From: Opisthocomus hoazin
Lineage: Eukaryota; Chordata; Aves; Opisthocomiformes; Opisthocomidae
DNA length: 64,000 nt
Assembly (NCBI RefSeq): GCF_030867145.1
Contig: NC_134454.1
Location: 70,724,308-70,788,307 of the forward strand
Direction: 5' to 3'
In this document: positions 22,992 through 35,300 of the stretch, in pieces
Layout of the letters: each line of letters starts with the position of its first letter
Numbering within the stretch: the stretch's first letter is position 1
Notes under the pieces: model-generated
Told to the model about the DNA's origin: nothing
The model's database searches: none
Seen by the model: only the letters and a program-made list of their open reading frames with translations
Translations under genes and position numbers: made by a program

Positions 22992-24034
22992 GCATGCACT
23001 CCCCCTCTTCCCCAAGCAAGCAAACACATTGGGCTTACTTTAATAAAATAAACAAAGGCCAGCAAATAGATACAGGCATTAATTTTGATGCTAACTAGAA
23101 GTTCCCTCTAGAGATAAACTAGAAATGGGTTTTAGTCCTGAATTTTGTCTGCTTGTTGGCTTAAGTCCTCACCCATCTGCTATTACAGAAGGAGCTGTGG
23201 TTGTGAACATGTGAAACTCTGTTGGCATCTATGGAATTGCCTATGTTCTTCTCCCAGACCAACAAGACAGGGTTTCTGTTTCACAGGATGCTGCTTCTTC
23301 CAAGGCTTAAGCAATGTGAGGAAAGAGTGAGTGAATCAAATGAATATTAGGGGTGTCAGATGCTTTTGAAAACTGCCCCACAATCTAATCAAATCACTTT
23401 GTTTAAACAAGACACTTCCAAGCAGGCTCTATCACAAAGCAAATATACCTGTGTAACCAAGGGGTATTTTACTAGCATGCTGTACAATGCAAATTAGCAA
23501 GTAGGTCATAATTTCAAGATAATGAATGTTTGTCAGTTATGTTTACATTTCAGTAAATACACAAGAGCTAGCTTTAGGAGTGACTTTGACAGCAAGGAAA
23601 AGTTCTTCAGTGAGAATCAAGAGTGAAATGAACTACTATGAGGAGAAAAGTACCAAGGGATTTGCACTGGCTTTTAATGCTCATATTCAAGATTTTTCAA
23701 TAAGAAAATGTTAAAATTGTGGAACAAAAAATAAGTAGCAAAGAGACATGACACACAAGAAATAAATATAGCCATTCTATTTACAGTCAAGACAAAAAAG
23801 GTGAAGGCAGAAGTTAGGGGCAAGTGAGAAGGCAATCACTAGCACACAGGTTGTATTTCTACTGTAATAAATAGAGGCGGTAACTGCTCGCAACTACTTT
23901 CACAGATCCACTGGGAAGGAGATCTAATCATAACAGTCTGTGCTTCAAAACACAACCACACACCTGACACCCAGTGTCCAAGTGTCAGTGTCACACAGGG
24001 AGGTGACAACCCAGTGGGAGTTAAGGCATTGCAA

Positions 24035-24120
24035 TACCTCAGTTTAGGATGCAGGACTCTTGGATCTCCCACTTTGCTGGCAAGTTCTTTAACCATGAGG
24101 CCCTTGTGTAGAAGGTAGGC
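24035..24120 (-). repeat. ancient amniote core-SINE-like remnant
   Basis: CAGGACTCTTGGATCTCCCA, CTGGCAAGTTCTTTAACCA and TGAGGCCC follow, in order, the reverse of the tRNA-derived head of MIR/amniote core-SINEs (gacttgaacctgggtctccca ... ggtgagtgctctaaccactaggc). The A/B-box-like portion is heavily decayed. Confidence 0.55.
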
Positions 24121-27100
24121 AGTGGAAAGCAGCACCAACTTTGGGTTTGCTAAAACAGGACATAGCAAGTCTTCCTCAGCTTTTGCAAGGAACAGCTGGA
24201 AGAGACCATGGGGAGGGCTCTTGATCCTTCACCTTGTGTGTTTAGAGATGGCCATTTCAAGGTGGGTGCTGTGGTGCTGGGGCAGCCCCCTTGTGCCTAA
24301 TGCACCCCTCAGGCAGCTCAGCATGGAGTTTTTCTGGGCTTTCTATCTACTCTGAGACACCCTTCTCCCTCCCTGCTCTGGCTGTGTGTTGGCAATCTGA
24401 AAGCGTTTGTACTCAGCAAGCGGCAGGAAGTCAAGCCCTGGCTCCACCTGTGCTCCAGGCTGGCAGGAGGGGTCCGTAGCTGTTTGGACGTGTTGTTGTA
24501 TAGCTGCTCAGTACCGGCGGGTCCTCCCAACACCATCCTGGATCGGGCAGTGAAAGGGGTGCTGCTCCATGTGCAGGTAGAACAGCATGTGATGGCCACT
24601 GTACAGAGGCACCTCTTTTCTCCAGGCTTTAGGTCCCTTTCTCAAAGGGCATTACCAACACACTGCATTTGACTCATACAGTTGTCTCTGTTAATGTTTT
24701 TTGCCATAGGCATGTATCCAGATCTGGCATCCAGGGCCAACGTGGTTGGTTACAGCACCTCCCCCCCCTTTCCCCCCCAAATTTTAGGTGTCTAAACCTT
24801 TTACTGAAGCCCGTCCCAGCTCTCGTGGACAACAGCTGAGCTGCTGCTGGGGCACGCATGGGAGGACTCTGTGGCCTGAAGTCTGTAGACACCAGTACAT
24901 CCACTTAAACTGAAGTGTGCAAATTGGCCTGGTGACTTTGGCAGGATCACTTTACTTAGGATTAATCATGCAATGTCTGCGATGGCTCTGCCTGTACTGT
25001 TTGTGTGGTAAAGTGTGGATTTGGGGATATGTTAGTTTTTTAAATATTTGAACAGGGAGGTTTAAGAGAAGGAAGGGTTTTTTCTTAAAGTGACATTTCT
25101 AGATATCATGATTCTATTGTTTTGCATTTCAGTACTTCATTGCTGTGTGGAGTAGCAGTCATGAGGGATGCAATATAAGGAATCATACCACTTACAGAAA
25201 AATGCCCCCTTTGCTCAACATCAGCAGATCAGTTCTTTGGAGCTTTTAACTTTAAATGGATCCTGAAAAGAGTGCAGGCCTATTGATTGATACAGACTGA
25301 TGCTGAATGAAAAGATTACATGACTGCAAAGAGTTCTCTCTTGAGGGCAGTCTATATTGTTATGCTGTAATGGGGCAAACTGGCCTTCATTGTCCACCAG
25401 CAAAGAAGTACCTTTGTGACTGAGATCCACTCATGTGGCTCTCAAGTGGGAATAAAGAGATGAAGGAGGTTTCCTAACACATTTCGATTTGGCTTCCTAC
25501 AGTTGTTTGCATGCTTGGGACATTTTGGACCATTTCTTGTGGTGAGAGGTAAGGAGTGCTACAAGGTGACTATTTAATCTGTGATGCTTCACTGCTCAGC
25601 TTTCCAACAGCCCTGATTCAGTTCTTTTCTCTCTTGGGAAACTCCTACCTGTTACTTCCTCCGCAGTTGGTTGGTTTGCTAGGGATGACTGCATAGCTGA
25701 TAAGAGGTATGTACCCAGCACTTCTGTAGAGTATTCTTCAGAAATCTAATTAGAGCTATCAAATATGTATTCACATTATCACAGTATTGGGCAACACGTA
25801 CTCCAGGATGTTCTGGGGTATGCAATGCAGAGCAAGTGCATTTCAACAAAATGAAGAGGAACTGAAGAGATGAGGCTAAAAATAACGGATGAATGTCTTA
25901 CACTGGGTTCTTTGTGTAAAAGGTGTAACTAATAAAACAGCTACAGGTATACTTGTCGACAAATGTTTTCTACCATTTTATTCTTGTTTGGTCTGATAGT
26001 CCCCAGCATAGCTCCATTTGTATGTATGTTCGTATTGTGTTCCCCTCTTCTTGTTTGTTATGAAGTTTTTATCTGCTGGTGAAATTCAGAGTCCCCGTTG
26101 TCTCAGTGGGCCTTTGACTGGGCTCAGGAATTCAGTAGTTCCAAGGTCTTTGCAGGACTGAAGACTCACAATGCCTCTGAGAGGAGCTGGAATGGACTTG
26201 TATCTGCTGTGAGTGGAGTGAATTTCACATATTGTGGGTGGACAGAGATGATTTGACCTATACCTACACCCTGAATGTAAAGAAACGGTTTTAGAAGCTT
26301 AAAAAGGTGGAAGAGTTGAAATGAACACCTACTATAGAGTTAGGTACAAACTGCATATCTTCAACACATTAAGTTTTTAAAGGGCTGAACTGTAAGAATA
26401 CAGTCTTAGGGTATGAATTAACCTGTGTTGTCTAGAAACTACGTAACTAAACCACTGGTTTGCTGAAGGCAGCATCTCAACAGTGAGTGATATTATCTGA
26501 TTGTAACTACTGACCTGTTTTCAAAGCATGTAGTACCCAACAGAAAAAAAAAAAACCGCAAAAAAAATTTTAATTGAAGACTTTGCTTATAGTCTGATCC
26601 GATTCCCTGAATATTAATTTTCTAAAGTGAAACTAGAGACTTGTTTCCACAGGAAATGGTATGGAGATGCAACAGAATTTCAGGAACTGACAGCTGATGG
26701 AGCTGAACCTGTCAGCAATTACTTCATTGAAACATGTTTCTGAAGAGAGACGACAGCTGCTTTTTAAGGTTTATATTTAATTCTCCTCATCCAGGAAAGA
26801 TTGTTAAAGACCTTGCACTGTCTCTGAGACCACCTGAGAGGAATCATCTACAACAGGTGCCTCAAGCCTTGGTTATAGTTACAACTCATAATTATTCAAA
26901 GTCATAATTACTTTTTGCATAACTTAATTTTGCAATAACCTATAGCATTTTGGTACTAGTAATGTAGTAATAAGTACTGTGCTAACAACAGAAGTTGGTA
27001 GAGAAGCTTTGGAGAGAACCACATCTGAGTGGCATTTTGGCAGTTTGTTAATCCAGACTCTCATGATTCCAGGACAAAACATTATGTAGGCACACAGCTG

Positions 27101-30100
27101 GCAGCTGGCAACGAACCCAGTGGTTCTGTTGTTGGGTTGGAGTTTTGCCATGCTAAACAAAATGTAGTTATATGTTGTGTGCAGTCCCCAAAGCCAGCAC
27201 GGGATACCAGCCTGTTAGAAGCCTTAACTGAGACAGTCTTTGTAGCAGTGGTGTGCCGAAACGGATTCTTAATGTGCACAGAAAAATGGAGTACACAGTG
27301 AAGAGAGAAACTTAGCAGAAAGGGCTGGGATGGATGACCTAGCAGGACAGCACTTGACCTGCCTGCTGAAAAACAAAAATAGGTGATTACTACAGTGTGG
27401 TGCTGAAGAAATCAATGTGAACTGTATTGTTTTATGAAGGTTACAGGTCACAAGAAAACTGACAATCCTGGGGATCAACAGTATGTTACATGAAAAGTCA
27501 TGTAATTTATTAAAATTCACGTATCCTTTGGTGCATTTGTTTTCTCAGGTTTTTTTTTCCTCTGTTTTTAAACAAATAAAAATCTTTTACAAGCTAGAAA
27601 CTGACAACTGACACAAATTCCTCCCTGAGCTAGAGATCCTTAGTCTACTTATGCATGCTTATTAACTAGGCTCGTCATTATTGCTAAATTTAAAGTTGGA
27701 AATAAAAGAAGTGTAAGTACAGGGGAAGGTGTGGCACAAATGGACAAATGCCAGAAAAATATAAAGATGGTCCTCCATCTTTCAGGTGTCAGCCTGTCCA
27801 GATAATGCAGTGCACTTGTGGCAACAGAATGCAGCAGCATAAGTAACAGGTTCGGGTTTTTTTATTTGCTTGCTGGTTCGCATAGGAGATGTAATTTTCC
27901 TTATTGTCTGAGGTACTGAGGTTCACCTGAGGAGGAATAGTGGACAGTCTTTTCCAGAGTTCACTCTCCAGATGTTCACAACCACTTTTACTGTGCTGGC
28001 AATGATAAATGAAATGGGAGATGTCTGATGAGCAGACTACTGGACTGACATGCTAACTGCATGGCTTAAGGTAAACCCGAGAATGAGGAACTTCCCCCCC
28101 CTCCATCCTCTGAAGTGCATCTTAATAACTCGTGGTTTGTACAGCTAAAATGAAGCTCTGGGCTTACTGCCAGAATATTGCAGTTGCCTGGTCAACAATA
28201 TTTCACACTGGAGACTAAACAACGGTTGCTCATTGTTCGCGGTGTGAAATGATGTGAACAGCCACGTGAACTGAGTCCCTTCACTTGACTGCTTCCTTCC
28301 TCATCCTTCCTCTGCTTTCCATTGCAGTTAGAAACATTTGAGGGTCAAAGCTGCCTTTCATAAATGGGAACCACTATCTGCTGCTACTGTCACTTAGAGA
28401 GGCCCCATGGTTTGCTCTGTACCACTGTGAGCCCACTCAGAAGCATCTAAGTACTGATACGACTGGCAACAAGATCAGGATCTTTCTGTGATACTGGCTG
28501 AAAAGGTAGGGAGAAGAGTGAAGAAACACAGGAAGAAAAATTAAGATATTTCCGTACCTCAAGATCTCACCTATCAAAGCTGGGATATCTTTTTTTCTCC
28601 AGCAGGAAATTAGAGGCCTTGACTCCCAGAAATCTCTCATCACTTTGCAACTGCAAAATAGAAACACAATTTCACAAAAATATGTTCAACAATTTTTTCC
28701 CACTTCTTTCAAATAGCAACTCAAAACTACGGTAAATCTTATTCAGATCCCTCACAGTTCCCAAAGCGTAATTTTTTTCTTAACACAGTTTGTTACACCT
28801 TTCTTGGTTTATCCATCTGGGTATCCCAGGCAGTGACTACATGCTCTCTAGAAAACTAGTCATTCCAGTATGCTCTCGATATTAGGACCCTGTGCTCCTC
28901 AGCCTGGAAGGTTTCTCTAACTAGGCCTTTGGTTTCAGCAAGAGTTTCCTGTTGGTAATCTAGAAACTTATATAAAGAGACGTTTTACTTACCTCTCTCT
29001 TCCAGTGAAATGGAGACAACCTGTGACCTATTGCTTTTAAGACAATTTTCCACAACCAGCTCTTGCGATCCTTCTACTTGCCAGAACTTGGTGTAAACTA
29101 GCATTACCTCTTGTGAGCAATCTTTCGGCAAGGCGCACCCCCATTATCATGTCCTGAGGCAGCCGGGCCCTGTGAGTTTTAGTGGTCCATGTTCAGCTGT
29201 CCGGATGTGATGAACCCACCCTTTCCTGAAATGTGTTATTTCAGTCAGGGCTTAATTCTCTGACAAAGTTGTGAGGTCTGCTATTGATGTCCAAATCTCA
29301 CCTCCAAACTATAAACTCGTATTTTGTCTCCATAAATTCTGCAGTCTGATGATGATCACAATTATTATCAAAAGACCTTAAGGAGGGTGGATGAGAAAAA
29401 ATAAATTACCACGGGATTGAGAACCTGCAGAGGAGCTTTCAAGGATGACACAAGCAACAACATATCAGCACCACCTTCTGCCAGTGGGGACAAACTACAT
29501 GGTTTCTACTTACAGGCTTGGCAATATTTTGGGTGAGCTACAAAAATTCACCCATGCTTCTAGTATGTAAGTGAAATAATTGAGCAATTGGCTGCCTGAG
29601 TTCCATAATGAGGAGTCTAAGATGAGTCCGCAGTGAGAAAGAAATGAAGACGCTTAACCAAGACGACCGTTTCACTTTGAAGACATGTTAGTGAGATGCT
29701 GAAAGCGTTTCAGAAGTGATAAACCTAGCTGCGGAGAACTTTTCTAAAACAAAACTCCTTTGTTTAAAATTGAGTTACAATTTCTAAGTGACAATAGAGC
29801 TTTTACCTGCTACCTCATTTCCAAAATACCACGCGCTTCAAGTAAAGAAGTAATTTTTAAGGCTATCCTTGATATTACAGTACCTGCCTAACAATCCAAG
29901 GTTAGCATCCTTCTTAACAAACACAAAGCAATTCAGACTTCCCCATGGCACTTCTGATTATTTCTAGATTTTATTTAGCACTGACTTCGTTTCAGGATCT
30001 ACTAATTTCAAGGCGATGAGCAAACATAGTATCTTGGCAGGTTTTCCACTTGCTAATCAGTGCTCAGGAGGAGTTTTACAGAATAACCTCCACATCTTTT

Positions 30101-32051
30101 CCTGTAACTTGTTCACGGTGCACACATGCAAGAGTTGAAGGTTCACGGGCAGAAATCAGTTGCGGCATATAATTCACTTTTTAATGCCTTGTTAATTAAT
30201 CCTAATTCTAATTCACTCAAACAAAGCCTTGTTGACTTTGAAAGTCTTCTGGCTTTTATTCCAGTTTACCATGATACAGCTCTCAGACTGCGACCTCTTT
30301 CCTCCCACTATCACACAAATTGCATGGTTACAGGTTTGCTCATCTGCAAAGCACAAGCAAAAGCCTCGTTTGAGGCCCGGACACTGGTCTGACAGGTAAC
30401 AGTCCAACACGTTTCACCTGAGTGCTGCTGATTCGTCAAGTATCAAAGTGAGCTGGCTTTGCAGCGCGTGCCAGCAGCTGCTGCTAGGCAGGACAACGCT
30501 AGCTGGCTGTGCTCGCTGAACGTTACTTGTGTAGGAAGAGCTCATATTCAGTTAAACGAACAACTGAAGCATTGCACACAATCCTTTGTGACGGTACTCT
30601 AGCAATGCCTTGTGTGCTGTTTGTTTTACAGAAAGCATTAAAACCGTGTTGAGTGACTCAGCCACTCCGTGTCCCGGGTGTGCTTAGCTCTGTCCTTACC
30701 AATACAAACTGACATGACAAAATGGCACTTCTGAAGTAGTTTCATTTGGCAACTCTACCATCTGATATTTAAGTATTGCCTATAACTCAGGCATCAATAA
30801 AAATATTCCCCATTGTCATGCTTACACGATGTCCTGTTGCAGACGTGACATGTGCAGCTACAGAAGTAGAGTTGAGTGGGAAACAGGACTTTACATGAGA
30901 AGATGTTTGCAGGACTATTTCTTTTGGTTCAAATAATATTTTTCTAACTGAAAATTTAGAAAAACATCTCCTGTTTTCCTGGGGGGAAAAAAGTGAAACC
31001 GTTAAGAAAGTGAGGAAAACTTTGAGCACATTTTTAAAAGTGGCACTGTTTCTTAGTCTTGGAAAACAGCACTTCTGATGTTGATTCTTAGAGCAAAAAG
31101 CTAGAAAGAGGAAAAACAGGCTCTTTTACACGCTGTGTGTCTCTCAGCTTCTGTCACTTGAAAACCCAAGTGGCGTCACTCCAAATTTTGAAAACAAGGG
31201 CTGAGAAAGGACTGTTCTGAACTTACTTTGATAAAAATACAGAAGGTATACGAAGCGGTAACTTCTTTTCCCCTCCTACCTCTCTAGATTCAGTGAAATA
31301 CCATCTTCCAAGAAAAAATGTGTTTGCCTTCTTTCCTACCACATCTGCGCTCAGGTTTTCTGGGATGAAGCGAGCGCCTAAGGGCGGGTGCGATCCCTCC
31401 GTCACCCGCACGACGTAAAGGATGTGCACAAGCAACTCATCTGCTGGGATAAAGCGATCCTTCACACTTTGCCCCACAACTTCTGACACAGCCCGTCAAG
31501 CCAGCGACCGCAGGTGATTCCCATGAGCGTGGCCGCTCATGGCGGCCGTTAGCCTTTGCTCGCTCTTGGGTTTGGTGGCCTCCGCTGGAGGACGGGGTGG
31601 GAGACGCGGTGCCGTACGCTGGGTCTCCGCTCCGGCTCTGCGTTTCGGATCGCTGGGCCCGAATGCCTGGCAGCGGCCTCAGCGACAAACGAACCGACGT
31701 GAGGGGTTCTCCCTGCGCGGCGTGCCGAGCCTCTCCTCGCCCCGGGCACCGGCACCCCGAGACCCAGCGGCCCCGGCGAAGGCGGACAGCGGCCGCCCGG
31801 GGTGCCGGTCCCCGCGGCCTGCCCGTCCCTGGGGACCGGCCAGGGCCGCCTGGCACCGGCCCCCTCCGCCTCCCCCCCCCCCCACCCCGAGGCCGCGGGA
31901 CCCGCCGCGCCGCGCTCCTTTGCCGCCCGCCGCCTCTCCTTGGCGCCGCCGCGCAGCCCGGGCGCGCTGCCTCCCGCCGGCGGGCCGGGCCGGGCCGGGC
32001 CGGGCCGCGCCGCCCGCGGGTTCCCGCCTCGCCGGCCGCGCCTGCGGGCTG

Positions 32052-32059
32052 CTTAAAAG
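32052..32059 (+). promoter_or_regulatory. CDC20B: TATA-like element upstream of CDC20B
   Basis: CTTAAAAG stands out as the only A/T run within several hundred GC-rich bases. A start around 32080-32090 would give a 5' UTR of about 240 bases. Confidence 0.35.
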
Positions 32060-32324
32060 GGCGCCGGCAGCCGCCGGGGAGCGGTGCACGGGCGTGCGGC
32101 GGAGGCGCTGGCACCGCCTCGCCCGCCGCAGGACCGGCGCCCCGAGGGCCGGCTGCGCTGTGAGCTGCCTCCTCTGCAGGTCGGGCTGCCTTCCGCACAC
32201 CGGCCCGGCCCAGCCCGGCCCGGCCCGGCCCATCCGAGCCCCCTGGCGTGGGCCGCCTGGCCCGCGGGCAGCCACCTCGGGGTCGGGCCACCTCGCCTGG
32301 GGCGGCGACGGCGGGCTGGGTCGG

Positions 32325-32381
32325 ATGGAGCGGCGGTGCCAGAAGACCGCCCGGAGGATGAGCGGGGGAGATGAGGATTTG
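32325..32381 (+). CDS. CDC20B: CDC20B exon 1 (coding part)
   Basis: [19 protein letters not shown] resembles the human start MEWKLERTAPRRVRTEEEML. The donor is GTACGG after 32381. An alternative phase-0 donor, GTAACG after 32387, would add Val-Arg. Both keep frame with exon 2. Confidence 0.8.
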
Positions 32382-35300
32382 GTACGGGTAACGGTGCCCC
32401 GTGGGGGGCGGCGGGCGGCTTCCCGGGCCGGCCGGGGGGGCCGTGGGCCCCAGCGCAGCCTGGCAAGCGGCGGGGCCGGGCGGGGGGTGCTTCAGGGTGA
32501 GTAAACCGAGCCACGCGTTCGCTGAGCGTCGTGCCTCGGTGCTCCTTCCCAGGAGAGAGCGGCGGGAACGCCCGGAGCAGAGCTGCAGCGGAGCAGGGAG
32601 CGAAGCCGACAGAAAGCGGCCAAGGTAAGGGCAGGCGCAGCCCTGCCGACCGCTCTGCGTGCGCTGCACCAGAGAGTTCCCCTGCTTACACTTCTGGGGG
32701 AGGGAGAGGAGGAAACTGTCAAAAATAAGCGATTTTGAAAAAATGAATTATGTTTGTTTTTTTTTTTCCTTTCCTGTTAATCTTTATCACACTTTCTTAA
32801 CTCTAGCATCCGAAAAGTCAGAAAAACACAAGTTGTGGTAAAGTGACATCTGTGAGGGGAGGAATCAAAACCAGCTGTGTGGTTCTCCCCTTTGGCCCTA
32901 GGGGGACCGCTTGCTGTTTAAGAGCAGAAGTTACTTGGCCTGGCTGGAGGGGTTGTGTGGGTTTACAGACCTGTCTCCTCATTGGCACCGCAAGCTGACT
33001 TGCTCACGTTTGGAGGGTGGTAAAGATAAAATGGACAACGAAGAACTTGCATATACAGTAGCAACATAGGTGTAAAACCTGCTGATCCCCAAGAATATGC
33101 TTGACAGTAAGCAAGAGGCCAGATACAGGCAGGTTGTGCCTTCAGGAGATGACACAGATCACAAGACCTGGTGAGATGGCAATATGCGAACTGGTGGTGT
33201 GGGAGGTGAAGGCATGAAAGGAATTGACCGTACTGAAAATACGGAAGCAGGGATGGTTGGTGTGCCCTTACACACAACAGCAGCACATGCTGAGAGTGTT
33301 GCTCCAACATAAATATTTTATGTAAATGACCCCGGTGGGAAAAGCCACGTTATTAAAGCGAGCAATGACTGGCCTCTAGGAGAAGAAAATTCGGTTGGTG
33401 GGTGGGGGGGAGCTACTGGCCAAAACTCAGCAGAATGTAACAGTCTGGCAGTGCGTGTTAGCTGGCTGTTGTCTCTGATGTGTCAGCAGCTGCTAGCTGC
33501 ACTCCATATTGTTTCGTTCAGAAGCATCGTGGAAAACTCAAGAGGTGGCCTCGTCTTGCTGTGGAATAAGCAGAAGTCAATTAGCCAGTGCTTTTCTGTG
33601 GCTGCTAACGGCAGCGCTCAGGCAAGTAAATGTTTTAGTGTTCTGTTTTATATTGAGCTGACGTTTATTTTGAGTGGTTTAAGACTAGTTTTTAAGAAGC
33701 AAAAGGCAGGCTTCAAATTTGGTCTTTGGCATTTATACAAACTGTGTAACTCAGGGGCTGCTTTCCAGCAGGACTTCGAAGGGCTTTCCATCAAAATAGA
33801 TGTCATAGGTAAAATTTACCTCCATCCAGCCTAAATCCATAAGCTTGAATCTTGGGATCTTTATGCTTCCTCCATTATGTGGCTGTAAATGGAGGTACAG
33901 TGTGGCTCATCACCTAAAGTTAAGTTGTGCTATGGAGTAACCAATGATAATTCTAATTCCAAAATAACCTAAAATTGACTATACTGAGTTAGACTCTGGG
34001 GTCATGTAGACAAAGGGCTGGGTTCAACAGTAACTAGAAATGCATGCCCAAGGGAGAAAAGGACTCAAGTAAGTGAATATGATACTAATTAACTTGTGCA
34101 GATAACGTATGGTTCTGGTGCTTGTACAATTAAGTCAACGAACTGCAACACTACCCAGTTCCTTTTGGACAGTCTGGGATCTGATTCTAGTCTTACTCCA
34201 TGTTTTATACTATTACTTTAATTCAGGTCTTGCTAAATCAGAAACTTGCTGGTGCCATTTATTTCATGACAATATTTACTGCTTGAATTTGTATGTGTAC
34301 ATATATGAAACATGAACCTCAGAACAGGTGAGCAATGCTGAATTTAGGTAGAAAATAAGAGTTGTTTCCAGGCATGTTATTTCATGAGACGTCTCGCTCT
34401 GCATGAACTCTGTGTCTGGTAGGCAGTGCACTGCTAGTTGGCTGCTGTATTTGCATGTAGCAGTCACTACTGCACTGTCACCTGCTGCAGGGCCAGCTCA
34501 TGGCTGTTTAAAGGTGGTTCCTTCCGAAAGTGCCAGGGTTCTAATTGCCAGGAATGCACGTGGTGCCTCTGTGTGTCATGGGATGGCAGTGTATGTTAGC
34601 TGGTTGAAATTCTGACACCAGCTAACATGCAGTTGCTATCCTTTTCCACATACCTTGATCATCAAAATCGAGAGCTACTACTTTGTACAACTCCACCTGA
34701 TACGGTGATAAAATGATTGCATTTTTGACTGTCAGGCTCATTTTTGGTATTATAGCAGTATCTTGTATTTCCATTATCCACATAATTGTGAGAATTTTTG
34801 GTTGATTAAGACTCTGGTTTTCATCTGCCTTTAGATAGCAAGGTAACAGGAGGTTCATAAATACTTGGAACAGGTAAATAATGCAAACATTTCAAACACT
34901 TTTAAGCTCTCGAAGTTTTCTTAAAGCAAAAGAAGCACAGTTTAAAACTTCACATGAGTTTTAAAGTTTGATTTAAATTTTTTTATAGTAATATTGAGCA
35001 AATGCAAGTTGGTATTGGGGGGGGAGGGTTTTTTTTTTTTTAAATTGAGATGCTGGAAAGGCTTAAAATCACTTTCACTAACTGCCAGAATGCTATGTCT
35101 AAAAAATAATTACCTTTCTGTTCTATAAAAAAAGACAAGTCAACTTTAGTGTTTTTCTTCTCCACTTGCTTCTCAGAATAACTTAATTTGTGAACAGCAG
35201 TACATTAAAACAACTGCACATAGTCTCACCAACCAGGAGACACAATTTGCATAGGACATAATAATATAATTCAGAAGAGTAAAATCTGGAAGTGCATTTA

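Larger units (their letters stand above)
13866..31530. other. MCIDAS-CDC20B intergenic region (~17.7 kb), no gene recognised
   Basis: No exon chain, tRNA, rRNA or snRNA could be supported on either strand. Open frames are short, or non-conserved in appearance (for example 14230-14796). Contents recognised are a (GTTTT)10 repeat, a (CA)n repeat and two old SINE remnants; the rest is unannotated AT-rich sequence. Enhancers for the ciliogenesis genes may lie here, but none can be identified by eye. Confidence 0.6.
31540..32640. promoter_or_regulatory. CDC20B: CDC20B CpG-island promoter, also the likely miR-449 promoter
   Basis: A sharp rise in GC and CpG spans the upstream region and the first two CDC20B coding exons. 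It contains an E2F-like palindromic TTGGCGCC at 31940-31947 and a TATA-like CTTAAAAG at 32052-32059, about 270 bases before the ATG. The intronic miR-449 hairpins are expected to be transcribed from this promoter. Long open frames on both strands here reflect base composition only. Confidence 0.65.

Noticed and set aside
31223-31489. Minus-strand frame of 88 codons with fairly balanced composition
   Set aside because: It looked protein-like at first, but no family was recognised and no flanking exon could be linked to it.
31539-32504. Plus-strand frame starting ATGGCGGCC, with a mitochondrial-presequence-like N-terminus
   Set aside because: A good Kozak and YY1-like context made it tempting, but the frame quickly becomes low-complexity, crosses CDC20B exon 1 in another frame and has no known family.
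31437-32669. Minus-strand open frame of 410 codons at the CDC20B promoter
   Set aside because: The same composition effect in a CpG island; no recognisable protein and it is antisense to CDC20B exons 1-2.
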